Source: VXYL01 sp963422285
GTDB lineage: Bacteria > Pseudomonadota > Gammaproteobacteria > Pseudomonadales > Azotimanducaceae
Reading direction: 5' to 3'
NCBI GenBank assembly: GCA_963422285.2
Contig: CAXXJO010000002.1
Span: 310,001-374,000 of the forward strand
DNA: 64,000 nucleotides
Positions 44,236 through 53,218 of the stretch are shown here, one piece after another. Within the stretch, counting starts at the first letter, position 1; each line of letters begins with the position of its first letter. A model generated the notes under the pieces. That model was not told the origin of the DNA, made no database searches, and saw nothing but the letters and a program-made list of their open reading frames with translations. Made by a program: the position numbers and the translations under genes.

Positions 44236-45426
44236 ATGGCGAAGGATTTTTCGGCGGACAGACTGCGACGCGTCGCCAACCACATCGACCGCTACGTGGA
44301 GGAAGGCAAGTATCCCGGTGCGCTCTGCTTGGTTTCGCGCGGGGGCGAGGAAGCGTTCTTCCACCAAGTCGGGTTGCGCGATGTCGAACGGAGCCGGCCG
44401 ATGCAGCGGGATTCCGTGCTGCGCCTCTACTCCATGACCAAACCCGTTGCCAGCGTGGCGCTGATGATGCTCTATGAGGAAGGGCGCTTCCAGCTCGACG
44501 ACCCGGTGAGCAAGTACGTCGAATCCTGGGAGGGCCAAGAGGTCTTCGACCGCGGCGACGCGGACCGGTACGTCGCCACCAAGCCCGCAGCGCCCATGAC
44601 CATCAAGCACCTGTTGACGCATACCTCCGGGCTTACCTACGGCTTCATGAACGAGCATCCCGTAGACGCCCTGTACCGGCGAGCCAGAGTGACCGGCACC
44701 GGAACGCTGAACGACATGGTGGCCAAGCTGGCCGGCATCCCGCTGAAGTTCTCGCCGGGCACGCAGTGGAACTATGGCGTTTCCACCGATGTATGCGGCT
44801 ACTTGGTGGAGCAGTTCTCGGGTCAGGCGCTCGACGAGTTCGTGGCCGAGCGCGTCTTCGGGCCGCTCGGCATGAGGGATTCGGGCTTCCAGGTCCGTGC
44901 CGACGCCGCGGACCGCTTCGCGGCCTGCTACGAGCATGTCGCGCCGGCCACGTACCGTCTGCAGGACGACCCGGCAGAATCCCGCTACCACGCCCGCCCG
45001 ATATTCTTCTCCGGCGGCGGCGGCATGGTGGGCACCATCGACGACTACCATCGCTTCGCGCTCATGCTGCTAGGCAAGGGCGAACTCGACGGCGAGCGCC
45101 TGCTCGGCCGCAAGACCGTCGAGTACATGACCGCCAACCACCTGCCCGGCAACTGCGATCTCGCCGCCATGGGCCAGCCGGTATTCAGCGAAACCTCCTA
45201 CCAAGGCGTCGGCTTCGGCCTCGGCTTCTCGGTGGTGGTGGACCCGGCTGCGGCCAATGTGCTGGACTCGCCCGGCGAATACGCCTGGGGCGGTGCCGCG
45301 AGCACCTATTTCTGGATCGATCCCGTGGAGGAGGTGATCGTCGTATTCATGACTCAACTGCTGCCCTCGTCCACCTACCCCATCCGGCGCGAACTCAAAA
45401 CGCTGGTCTACCAGGCGCTGGCGTGA
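44236..45426 (+). CDS. Serine hydrolase (class C beta-lactamase/EstB-like)
   Basis: A 396-residue penicillin-binding-fold hydrolase. The nucleophile motif is S66-M-T-K69 in LYSMTKPVASV, the second motif is Y180 in QWNYGVSTDV, and the third region is WGGAASTYFWIDP where beta-lactamases have KTG. The absence of KTG and a signal peptide favours an esterase or amidase over an antibiotic-degrading enzyme. It opens an operon: its stop overlaps the ATG of the next gene (TGATG). Confidence 0.88.
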   Translation: MAKDFSADRLRRVANHIDRYVEEGKYPGALCLVSRGGEEAFFHQVGLRDVERSRPMQRDSVLRLYSMTKPVASVALMMLYEEGRFQLDDPVSKYVESWEGQEVFDRGDADRYVATKPAAPMTIKHLLTHTSGLTYGFMNEHPVDALYRRARVTGTGTLNDMVAKLAGIPLKFSPGTQWNYGVSTDVCGYLVEQFSGQALDEFVAERVFGPLGMRDSGFQVRADAADRFAACYEHVAPATYRLQDDPAESRYHARPIFFSGGGGMVGTIDDYHRFALMLLGKGELDGERLLGRKTVEYMTANHLPGNCDLAAMGQPVFSETSYQGVGFGLGFSVVVDPAAANVLDSPGEYAWGGAASTYFWIDPVEEVIVVFMTQLLPSSTYPIRRELKTLVYQALA

Positions 45427-46253
45427 TGGTCGGCCGCGTCAACAGCGCCATCGCCAAGCTCGCCGCCGGCCAGCCGGTGTTCTACACCGGCGGCCATGCC
45501 GGCGCCGAACTCTCCTTCGACGCCGGCGTGCGCATGGCCGACACCTGGGCGGACTACGTCAACATCGGCATGGAACACGGCCCGCTGGATATCGCCGGGC
45601 TGGACCGGTTCATGCGCGGCTTGGCGTCGGTGCGGACGCCGACGCCGGCGGTGCTGGCGGCATTGCCGGTGGAAGGCGGCAGCGCGGAGCGGGTGCGCGC
45701 CAACGCCTGGCAGGTGCGCCAACTGCTCGCGGCAGGCGTACACGGCTTCCTGCTCTGCCATGCGGAGAACGCCGACGCCGTGGCGGCGTTCGTGGAAGCC
45801 GCGCGCTATACCTTCCGCGGCGGCACGCGGGGCTCGGGCGGACAAGGCGCCGCGGCGCGCATCTGGGGCGTGACGCCGGCAGAGTATCTGGAAATCGCGG
45901 ATCCTTGGCCGCTGCATCCGGACGGCGAACTGCTGCTGGGGCTGAAGATCGAGAATCGCCGCGCCTTGGAAAACGCCTTCGAGACCACCAAGGTGCCCGG
46001 CATCGCCTTCGCCGAGTGGGGGCCGGCGGACATGTCCATGTCATTCGGCTTTCGCGGCGTTCCCAGCGACTTCGCCCGGCCCGAACTGCAAGCCGCCCGC
46101 CAGCGCGTGTTCCACGCCTGCAAGGCGGCCGGGATCGCCTTTCTGGACGGCTGCACGGAAGAAAACCTCTCCGAGAAGGTGGCCGACGGGGTGCGCATCA
46201 GCCCCGGCACGCCGGCGCTCAAGGCATTGGCGCAGTCTCTCGCCAAGCCCTGA
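45426..46253 (+). CDS. HpcH/HpaI aldolase family protein
   Basis: A 275-residue aldolase of the HpcH/HpaI group, which splits 4-hydroxy-2-oxo acids with a divalent metal. Conserved parts are NIGMEHGPLDIAGLDRFMRG near the N-terminus, LLCHAENADAVAAFVEAARY in the middle, and the metal site LLLGLKIENRRAL followed by FAEWGPADMSMSFGF. The start overlaps the previous stop. In an operon with a serine hydrolase it may process an ester-derived acid, but the substrate is unknown. Confidence 0.87.
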   Translation: MVGRVNSAIAKLAAGQPVFYTGGHAGAELSFDAGVRMADTWADYVNIGMEHGPLDIAGLDRFMRGLASVRTPTPAVLAALPVEGGSAERVRANAWQVRQLLAAGVHGFLLCHAENADAVAAFVEAARYTFRGGTRGSGGQGAAARIWGVTPAEYLEIADPWPLHPDGELLLGLKIENRRALENAFETTKVPGIAFAEWGPADMSMSFGFRGVPSDFARPELQAARQRVFHACKAAGIAFLDGCTEENLSEKVADGVRISPGTPALKALAQSLAKP

Positions 46254-46263
46254 AGCCGACGAC

Positions 46264-46965
46264 GTGCGCGAACTCGACAATCCCGCCTGGCACGCTCTCG
46301 TCGGCGAGCAGCGCGAGTTCGGCCTAGTGGGCGAACGCGCGGCGCGCTACCGGGCGGACGTATCGCCCATCGCCGCGGTAGCTGACCAGAGCCAGGACGC
46401 CTTGGCGGAGCTGGCGGGGTTCGTCGCTGCCGGCGAGATCGTCGCCGTCATCGCGCCGGGCCAGCCGCCGGAGGACTTGTGGCGCTTGGCGACCGTGGTG
46501 CCGCTGTCCCAATGGGTGTGCCCCGAGCCACCGTCTCCCGCATCGGATTCGGTGGCCTGGACGGAACTGACGGACGGCCACTGCGCGCAGATGATCCGAC
46601 TGGCGAAGGCAACGGACCCCGGCCCGTTCGAGCGCCGGACGCATCGCCTGGGCGCCTACGTCGGCATCCTGGAGCGGGACCGGCTGGTGGCGATGGCCGG
46701 CGAGCGCATCTGCATCGCCGCCCGCGGCGGCGCGCCGGGCTGCCGCGAGGTGAGCGCCGTCTGCACGGACCCCGGCTACGCCGGGCGCGGCTATGCCCAG
46801 GCCCTGGTGCGTGAAATCGTCCGTCGCCAGCAGGGTGCCGACTGCCTGCCGTTCCTGCACGTGCGCACCGGCAGCCCGGCGGAGGCGCAGGCGAAGCGCG
46901 TCTACCGCAAACTTGGCTTCGTGCAGCGCAAGGAGTTGGGCATGACGATTCTGGTGCGGCGATGA
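46264..46965 (+). CDS. GNAT family N-acetyltransferase
   Basis: A 233-residue protein with a C-terminal GNAT domain: the acetyl-CoA loop appears in EVSAVCTDPGYAGRGYAQAL and the terminal strand in YRKLGFVQRKELGMTI. The N-terminal 90 residues have little similarity to known domains and may bind substrate. GTG at 46264 is the start, ten bases after the aldolase stop. The stop overlaps the ATG of the next gene (ATGA). Confidence 0.85.
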   Translation: MRELDNPAWHALVGEQREFGLVGERAARYRADVSPIAAVADQSQDALAELAGFVAAGEIVAVIAPGQPPEDLWRLATVVPLSQWVCPEPPSPASDSVAWTELTDGHCAQMIRLAKATDPGPFERRTHRLGAYVGILERDRLVAMAGERICIAARGGAPGCREVSAVCTDPGYAGRGYAQALVREIVRRQQGADCLPFLHVRTGSPAEAQAKRVYRKLGFVQRKELGMTILVRR

Positions 46966-48002
46966 GCAGCTCCGCCGCTGTCGAACCCAGCGCGGCGTCG
47001 CCCCGCGACGAGCATCGGGGCGATCCGCCCACACGCGGCAGGTCGCCCTGGCCGATCCTGTTCCGCATCGCCACTTGGCTGCTGACCGCAGGCTGCTTCT
47101 ATCTCATCTATACCCGCATGGAGGCGGCTGCGGCGCGAGATTCGCAGACCGTGGCGGAATACCTGGTGGCGTTCTTCGCCGGTGCCGACTGGGCGTTCTG
47201 GCTGGCGCTGATGATCCCCTATTCGGTGTTCTTCTTCCTGGTGGATGCCCACGCCACTTGGCGCGTAGTGCGCTGGTTCAACGCGCCGGAACTGAAGCTC
47301 GGCGGCGTGCTGCCCATCCGCGCCAGCGCCTACATCCTGTCCCTGGTCAACGAGCAGGTAGGCAAGGGGGCCATGTCGCTGTATCTGCTGCGCCGCTACC
47401 AGGTGCCGGGCTGGCAGGCGCTGTCCAGCATGATCCTGCTGGGGCTGATGGAGGTCTATCAGCTGCTGGCGTTCTCCGCCATCGGCGTCGCTGCCAACTT
47501 CGATCTGGTGCAAGAGGCATCGACGCTGCTTCCGCTGGACGTGATCCTGCCCTCGGCGATGGTGTTGGCGGCGATCTACCTGCCTCTGCACATCGCCTAC
47601 TTCCGCTACGACGCCGACGGCCGACGCGGCCGCGGCGGGCTGCGCGAAAAACCGCTGCTGGCCGCCTTTCGCCAAGCGCGACCGATCCACTACCTGCTGA
47701 TCGTGCTGTTCAAGGCGCCGAACCTGATCGGCGCCGTGTTCGTCTACGCCTTCGCCCTGGAACTCTTCCAGGTGGACGTGAGCGTAGGCCAGATGCTGGC
47801 CTTCCTGCCGGTGATCTTCCTGGCCGCGGCGCTGCCGCTGCCCTTCCACGCCGGCGCCTTGCTGCTGTGGACCGTGCTGTTCCCGGGCTATCCGGAAGTA
47901 GCCGCTTTCAGCTTCGTCATGCACACCTTCTTCGTGCTGTTCAACGCGGCGATCGGCGTGCTGTTCCTGCCTCGGGCCAACAAGGAGCTGTTCGGGCGAT
48001 GA
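46962..48002 (+). CDS. Integral membrane protein of unknown function
   Basis: A 346-residue polytopic protein with about seven hydrophobic helices (for example ILFRIATWLLTAGCFYLIYT and IHYLLIVLFKAPNLIGAVFV) after a charged N-terminal tail. The glycine- and asparagine-containing loop SLVNEQVGKGAMSLYLLRRY resembles the flippase part of lysylphosphatidylglycerol synthases, but I would not assign it firmly. Four-base overlaps join it to the acetyltransferase before and the transporter after, so the products may work together. Confidence 0.7.
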   Translation: MSSSAAVEPSAASPRDEHRGDPPTRGRSPWPILFRIATWLLTAGCFYLIYTRMEAAAARDSQTVAEYLVAFFAGADWAFWLALMIPYSVFFFLVDAHATWRVVRWFNAPELKLGGVLPIRASAYILSLVNEQVGKGAMSLYLLRRYQVPGWQALSSMILLGLMEVYQLLAFSAIGVAANFDLVQEASTLLPLDVILPSAMVLAAIYLPLHIAYFRYDADGRRGRGGLREKPLLAAFRQARPIHYLLIVLFKAPNLIGAVFVYAFALELFQVDVSVGQMLAFLPVIFLAAALPLPFHAGALLLWTVLFPGYPEVAAFSFVMHTFFVLFNAAIGVLFLPRANKELFGR

Positions 48003-49426
48003 AGACTCTCGAAATACCCGCCATGCGCACCGCCGACCTGCCGGAGCGGGACAAGAGCTTTTGGAGGATGACCGGGCCGGGCGCGGTCATGATCGGCATG
48101 GCCATCGGCTCGGGAGAGCTCATCCTATGGCCGTGGATCACCGCCAAGTTCGGCCCCGACATGATGTGGGCAGCGGCCCTCGGCGTATTCCTGCAACTAT
48201 GGATCAACATCGAAATCGGACGCTGGGCGGTGGCTACCGGCGAGAGCCCGTTTACCGGTTTCTCGCGGCTTTCGAAGCTGTGGGTTTTCTTTTTTCTGAC
48301 GCTGATGTTCGTCGGCGCATTCCTTCCCGGCTGGGGCCGAGCGACGGGCACTTCCTTGAAGATACTGTTTTTCGGAACCGACGGGCCTGGAGCGGACTGG
48401 TTCTGGACCGCCGTGGTGTTCGCGATTGCATTGGCCATCGTCTTCGGACCCAAGCGCATCTACGCCTCGGTGGAACGCTCCATCATCGTCATGGTGCTCG
48501 TGATCGTCGTCGGCCTGCTGGTGGTGGCGTTCAGCATCGGCACGTTGGCGCACGTTGGCGACATGGTCGGGGGCCTGCTGAACTTCGGCCACATCAGCCT
48601 GGACGAAGAGTTCACTTTCCATCGCTTCTTCGGCGCCTTCGTATTCGCTGGCGCGGGAGGCTTGGGCAACCTGTTCTACGCCTACTATCTGCGCGACAAG
48701 GGCATCGGCATGGGGGCGCGCATTCCGGCCTTGATGAACCCGCTGCGGGAGGCGCAGCGCGGCGACAGCGAAGCCGGCTACGTGTTCCCGGTGAATGCCG
48801 AGAACATCCGGCGATTTCGCGACTGGTTCCGCTTCGTGGTACTGGACAGCACGGCGTTCTTCTGGCTCGCCAACACGTTCACCATGTTCCTGTTCATGTT
48901 CGGCGCCCTGGTGGTCCTGCATCCGCAGGGCATCGTGCCCCAGGAGAGCCAGCTGGTGTGGGACCTCGCCATCGTGCTCGAAGGCACCATGGGCACTGGC
49001 GGCCGGCATCTCTTTCTTATCATCGGCATCGCGGCACTGTTCAGCAGCGTACTGGCTGGCCTTGACGGCGGCGTACGGCTGTGGGTCGATCTGCTGCACA
49101 CCAACTTCGCCGTCGCGCATCGCTTCGCCGCCAACAAGCTGTACTTCGGCTTGGCGCTCGGCCTGTCCGCCATCGGCGTTGCCGCCACTTGGTTCTTCGA
49201 GACCTTCGACGTCAGCGCTCTCGACTTCTTCTTCGTCAGCGCCACCTTGAGCGGCTTCGCCATGGCGGCCTACGTGCCGGCCGTGCTGTACATGAACCTG
49301 CGCCATCTGCCCGCGCCGGTGCGCCCGAAACCCGTCAACATCGTGATGGTCGCCATCGGCTCGGCGACCTACATCAGCTTCGCCGTCTACACGGTGGGGG
49401 CGAAGATCGTCGAATGGCTGGGGTGA
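47999..49426 (+). CDS. Nramp-related transporter lacking canonical metal motifs
   Basis: A 475-residue LeuT-fold transporter with about eleven membrane helices. The start of helix 1 reads GPGAVMIGMAIGSGELILWP where classical Nramp proteins have DPGN, and the helix 6 region reads GAGGLGNLFYAYYLRDKG where MPHN would be expected. The key metal-binding residues of Mn/Fe carriers are thus absent, so another substrate is likely. It ends the five-gene operon and overlaps the preceding gene by four bases. No regulator is visible. Confidence 0.82.
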   Translation: MKTLEIPAMRTADLPERDKSFWRMTGPGAVMIGMAIGSGELILWPWITAKFGPDMMWAAALGVFLQLWINIEIGRWAVATGESPFTGFSRLSKLWVFFFLTLMFVGAFLPGWGRATGTSLKILFFGTDGPGADWFWTAVVFAIALAIVFGPKRIYASVERSIIVMVLVIVVGLLVVAFSIGTLAHVGDMVGGLLNFGHISLDEEFTFHRFFGAFVFAGAGGLGNLFYAYYLRDKGIGMGARIPALMNPLREAQRGDSEAGYVFPVNAENIRRFRDWFRFVVLDSTAFFWLANTFTMFLFMFGALVVLHPQGIVPQESQLVWDLAIVLEGTMGTGGRHLFLIIGIAALFSSVLAGLDGGVRLWVDLLHTNFAVAHRFAANKLYFGLALGLSAIGVAATWFFETFDVSALDFFFVSATLSGFAMAAYVPAVLYMNLRHLPAPVRPKPVNIVMVAIGSATYISFAVYTVGAKIVEWLG

Positions 49427-49443
49427 ACCGACCGCGCTTCTCA

Positions 49444-49494
49444 AGGCCGACTGATCGCCACGGGCTGGAACTCGCACACTCCAGAGGGCTCATG
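49444..49494. repeat. Short direct repeat of the PhyH-HEAT 3' end
   Basis: About 50 bp here match 50835-50885 at roughly five of six positions (shared CACGG-CTGGAACTCGC and GGCTGATC-like words). On the minus strand both encode a terminus of the type EFQxVxISRP followed by stop. The two copies flank the dead DUF4143 ATPase gene. Confidence 0.6.
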
Positions 49495-49535
49495 CGCCAA
49501 GTGCGCGACCTTGATGATTCGACTCTGGGCAGTGT

Positions 49536-50710
49536 TCACGCCGGGCTGGACATGCTCGTGCGCCAAGCGGCACCGTCGGTCAGCGGCCAGGGCAGGTCTT
49601 TCGTTGCGCATACCGTAAGCACCAAGCCGTCGCGGCGAATGCGGTAGGGCGTCTCCACCGCGGGGCTGACGACATAGTTGCCGCCGTCCGGGTACAGGGC
49701 GCGGAAGGCGCCGATGGCCGATGCATCCAGCTTGTCGGGATTGATCTTGCACTCTATCGCGTCCAGATGTTCCTGTCAGCGACGGACGACGAAGTCCACC
49801 TCGCGGCGGGACTTGTCCTGCCAATAGAAGATGTTCTCGTCGGCGCCGCGAAAGCGCAGGGCGTCCAGCACCAAGTGTTCCCACAACAGGCCGCGGTCGT
49901 CGTCCCGGATGCTGTCCCGGCCCCTCTCGAAGGTGACGAACCCGGTATCGAAGGCGTAGCACTCGGGGCGGGCGGTGATCTCGTGCTTGCCGCCGCGGTG
50001 GAGGTGGAAAGGCGGCAGCAAATGTACGGCATGGGCAATCTGCAGGGCTTCAAGGTGCGCCTTTGCCGTCGGACGGCTCAACCCGCTCAGACTCGCCAGC
50101 CGGCCGTAGTCGAGCTGCCGGCCGCTCGCGCAGCAGCAGCCTGAAGAGCGCCAGAAAGCCTTGGCGGTTGCAGATGCTGAACAATTCCAGAATGTCCCGC
50201 GCGTAGCAGCTGTCGATCCACTCGCCGAAGAAGGCGGAGTCCTTGCGTTCCGCCAGCAGCGGCTCCGGCAGCCCGCCATGCAGCAGGCGGCGGTCCAGGT
50301 CCGGCACGCCGAACGGGCCGGCGCACTCCTCCCACAGCACTGGGCACAGATGCACGGCCAGCTTGCGCCCGGCCAGGGAGTCCCGGAACTTGCGCGTGGC
50401 GGCCAAGGTGGACGAGCCAGTGGCCAGGATCTTGAGGTGGGGATACTCGTCGGCGGCGATCTTCAGCAGCCGGCTGGGATCGTCGAGGCGATGCACCTCG
50501 TCGAAGATCAGCGCCGTTCGCGCCTGCTGCCCTGCCAGGAACAGCTCCGGGTCTTCGCGCGGAAGGCAGGTCGCAGTTCATGTACACGGCATCCGGCAGC
50601 ATGCGGGCCAGGGTCGTCTTGCCCGCCCGACGCACCCCGGAAAGCCAGACCACAGGGCGGCGAGCGCTCGCCTGTTGGAGCCGTTCCAGCCAGAGACTGC
50701 GACTTATCAT
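49536..50710 (-). pseudogene. DUF4143-type AAA ATPase, frameshifted
   Basis: The minus strand starts with MISRSLWLERLQQASARRPV and the P-loop LSGVRRAGKTTLARML, then changes frame near 50545 and gives TALIFDEVHRLDDPSRLLKI (Walker B) and ATGSSTLAATRKFRDSLAGR. Near 50130 a second frame change leads to the winged-helix part YGRLASLSGLSRPTAKAHLE, and the DUF4143 nuclease-like part ENIFYWQDKSRREVDFVVRR ends in TGA at about 49778; homologous sequence continues after it (IECKINPDKLDASAIGAFRA). Two frameshifts and one nonsense codon therefore inactivate a gene of about 380 codons. Confidence 0.8.
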
Positions 50711-50835
50711 ATCTGTATTTTACAAATAGACGGCTATTTGAAAAGTACAGTATCAGTTTCTCAGGGTTTGTTGTGTCGCCGGACTTGTACGCGACCGTCT
50801 GTTGGCGGCAGATCGACCAACGCGAGCGGCCGACT

Positions 50836-52749
50836 TCAGGGCCGGCTGATCTCCACGGACTGGAACTCGCGCGCCGCAGCGGGGCTCAGCCCGCCGCGAA
50901 CCAGCGGCTCCCAGCTGTGGATGGGCATGTCCGCGAGCAACGCCGCCAAGCGCGCCCCGATGTCGGAGGCTGGCGCGGTGCCGGAGTGGGCTAGGCGGTT
51001 CAACGCATCCAAGGCCAAGCCGACGCAGAATACATTCTCGTCGTTGCGGACCACTTCGACCAAGGCGTCGACCGCGAAGGGCAGCGCGGCACCCAGCGCC
51101 TTGGCGCCGTGGGAGCAGAGGACGACTGCGGACCACAGCGCGTTCTCGCGCACCGCCGAACGCACGCGCTTGAAGCGATCGACGCCGTAGTCGATGCCGA
51201 TGCCCTCGCACACGTCGCATTCGTCCGTCGGGCGTACGAACTTGATGTTTCGACCCTGGGCGATGTTCATGCCGAGCCGGTTCCGCTCGCGCGCCAAGCT
51301 GCCGACGAGCGCCTCCAGACAGGCCGGAACCAGCGCTCCGCCCCTGCCTCGGGCGATGGCGCGACGGCCCAGGCAGCCCAGCGCCCCGGCCGCCACGGAG
51401 CGGACGTAGACGGATGCATCCTCCGCCAGCCGAGTGGCGACGGCTTCGAGAACCTCGGCAGTCAGCGGCGCGGCATCGCCCAGGCCCGCCACGCCCGCCT
51501 TGCGCACCCACTTCACCGGAGAGGAAACCGCTTTGAGAAACGTATCGGCGGCATCCGGCCCCAAGGCCACCAATCCGTACGTCGCAGCGCGCCGCACAGT
51601 TTCGCGTTCGTCGTACAGCGCCGCGCCGAGAATATCGAGCGCCGTCGAAACATCCCCGCAAGACGCAAGTCGGTAAGCGGCACCAAGGCGTTTGGATTCC
51701 GCGGCGTCGTGCCTTGCATGCAGTTGGCGAGCAAGGCGCTCGATTTCCCGGCGGCATTCCCGAGCCGGAGGGGGGCGGCCCGTGTGCATCCAGTGGCAGT
51801 GATGGCGCCACAGCACGATGGCGTCGTCGGGCGCTACGCGCAAATCCTGCCCGGTGAGCGGATCCGTGCCCTGGCGCCAGTCCGCCTCTTCCGGCGCTTC
51901 GCCGTCCGGATCCGTGGTGCGGTAGAGCCAGAATCGCCACATGAAGCGTGGCCGCTCCTTCCAGGTGCGCCAGTCGTCGCGCCGGTGGTTGCCGCGATGA
52001 AACAGGTTGTGGGAGTAGAGCACCACGCTGCCAGCCCGCAGCGGCGCGACCTCGAACGGCTGCATGAGCGGCCAGCCGGTGTTCAGCACGGCATCGCGCA
52101 TGCGCACGTCGTGGGCGGTGCGCTTGGCGACGATGTCGTCCTCCGCGTAGGGGGACTTGGGGCCGCTGGCCGGTACTCGCTCCATGCCGTCGATCTGATA
52201 GGCGAAGTCCAGATGGTCGGCGCCGGCGAAGTTGTCGTGGTTCTCCTCGTGGTTGAGCGTCCAGTACTGGGAGTAGGGCACTACCGCGGTGGGCCCCATG
52301 TCCGGGCGCACTTCCTGAGGATAGTAGAGCATCTCCACCTGCACCGCATGGTGATGCCGGTGCCGACGCAGGTTGTACGGGCCGTTGTCGTCCTTGTGCC
52401 AGTGCTGATCCCGAGAGCCGCTGGCGAAGGGGGTGTTGTGGGTGAACGGCACGACGGCCCAGTTCTCGCCCAGAAGGCGACAGCAGGCCGCCACCACGCC
52501 GGGCGAGTTGATGACGTCGAGGACTTCCGGGATCAGCGAAGCGGTGATGTAGCGTTGGCTGGCGAACGCCTCCTTCTCCTTCTGGTAGATGATGTCGTGG
52601 ATGGCTAGCGGAATGCCCAAGTCCTCTGGCGCCAGCAGCACCAGCCCGCGGCTGGCGAAATCTCGCACGAGGAGATCGGACGTCGCATATGCCAACGCGC
52701 CGTTTGCCGCCGGTATGCTCTCGACCGCGGCATGTTCGGACTCAGGCAC
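50836..52749 (-). CDS. PhyH dioxygenase fused to HEAT repeats
   Basis: A 637-residue two-part protein. Residues 1-310 form a PhyH-type oxygenase with H118-K-D120 in QHWHKDDNGPYN and H247 or H251 in VVLYSHNLFHRGNHRR as metal ligands. Residues 345-625 contain HEAT-like helical repeats (RRAATYGLVALGPDAADTFL, VRKAGVAGLGDAAPLTAEVL, VRSVAAGALGCLGRRAIARG). A PhyH-HEAT fusion is unusual; the repeats may hold a large partner or substrate. The ATG at 52749 begins shortly before the conserved region. About 50 bp of its 3' end recur at 49444-49494. Confidence 0.85.
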   Translation of the reverse strand: MPESEHAAVESIPAANGALAYATSDLLVRDFASRGLVLLAPEDLGIPLAIHDIIYQKEKEAFASQRYITASLIPEVLDVINSPGVVAACCRLLGENWAVVPFTHNTPFASGSRDQHWHKDDNGPYNLRRHRHHHAVQVEMLYYPQEVRPDMGPTAVVPYSQYWTLNHEENHDNFAGADHLDFAYQIDGMERVPASGPKSPYAEDDIVAKRTAHDVRMRDAVLNTGWPLMQPFEVAPLRAGSVVLYSHNLFHRGNHRRDDWRTWKERPRFMWRFWLYRTTDPDGEAPEEADWRQGTDPLTGQDLRVAPDDAIVLWRHHCHWMHTGRPPPARECRREIERLARQLHARHDAAESKRLGAAYRLASCGDVSTALDILGAALYDERETVRRAATYGLVALGPDAADTFLKAVSSPVKWVRKAGVAGLGDAAPLTAEVLEAVATRLAEDASVYVRSVAAGALGCLGRRAIARGRGGALVPACLEALVGSLARERNRLGMNIAQGRNIKFVRPTDECDVCEGIGIDYGVDRFKRVRSAVRENALWSAVVLCSHGAKALGAALPFAVDALVEVVRNDENVFCVGLALDALNRLAHSGTAPASDIGARLAALLADMPIHSWEPLVRGGLSPAAAREFQSVEISRP

Positions 52750-52800
52750 AGGGTGCTGCTCGACAGTTTGCGAACAGGCCGGGACGTATGAGCAGCCCGC

Positions 52801-53121
52801 CTAGCTGAGCTTCACGGCCGTGCCGTTGGCCGAGACCATGAGCATGCTGCCGCCCTGCCCGACTACCTCGTAGTCCAGATCGATGCCGACCACAGCGGTG
52901 CCTCCCAGCCGCTCGGCCGCCTCGGACAGTTCTTCCAAGGCGATATCGCGCGCCTTCTGCAGCTCTTTCTCGTACGCCGCGGAACGCCCGCCCACGATAT
53001 CCCGAATGCCGGCGAAGAAGTCGCGGAAGATGTTGGCCCCCACGATGGCTTCGCCGGTGACGATGCCGAGATATTCGCGAATGGTGTTGCCTTCAATGAT
53101 CGGCGTAGTGGTCAGAATCAT
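52801..53121 (-). CDS. YbjQ/UPF0145 family protein
   Basis: A 106-residue protein with the family sequence TTTPIIEGNTIREYLGIVTG at the start and ERLGGTAVVGIDLDYEVVGQ near the end. YbjQ proteins are small pentamer-forming proteins with possible metal-binding function; their role is not well known. AAGGAGGG about nine bases before ATG 53121 fixes the start; longer ORF sequence up to 53346 overlaps the restriction gene and is not used. Confidence 0.9.
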   Translation of the reverse strand: MILTTTPIIEGNTIREYLGIVTGEAIVGANIFRDFFAGIRDIVGGRSAAYEKELQKARDIALEELSEAAERLGGTAVVGIDLDYEVVGQGGSMLMVSANGTAVKLS

Positions 53122-53218
53122 GGGACTGCCCTCCTTATAGGCGGTTCGTCGCTCGCTACCTAGAATGAACTGCCTTGGCGGGGAGATGCAACCCGCTGAC
53201 CATACCGCAACCTGCCGC

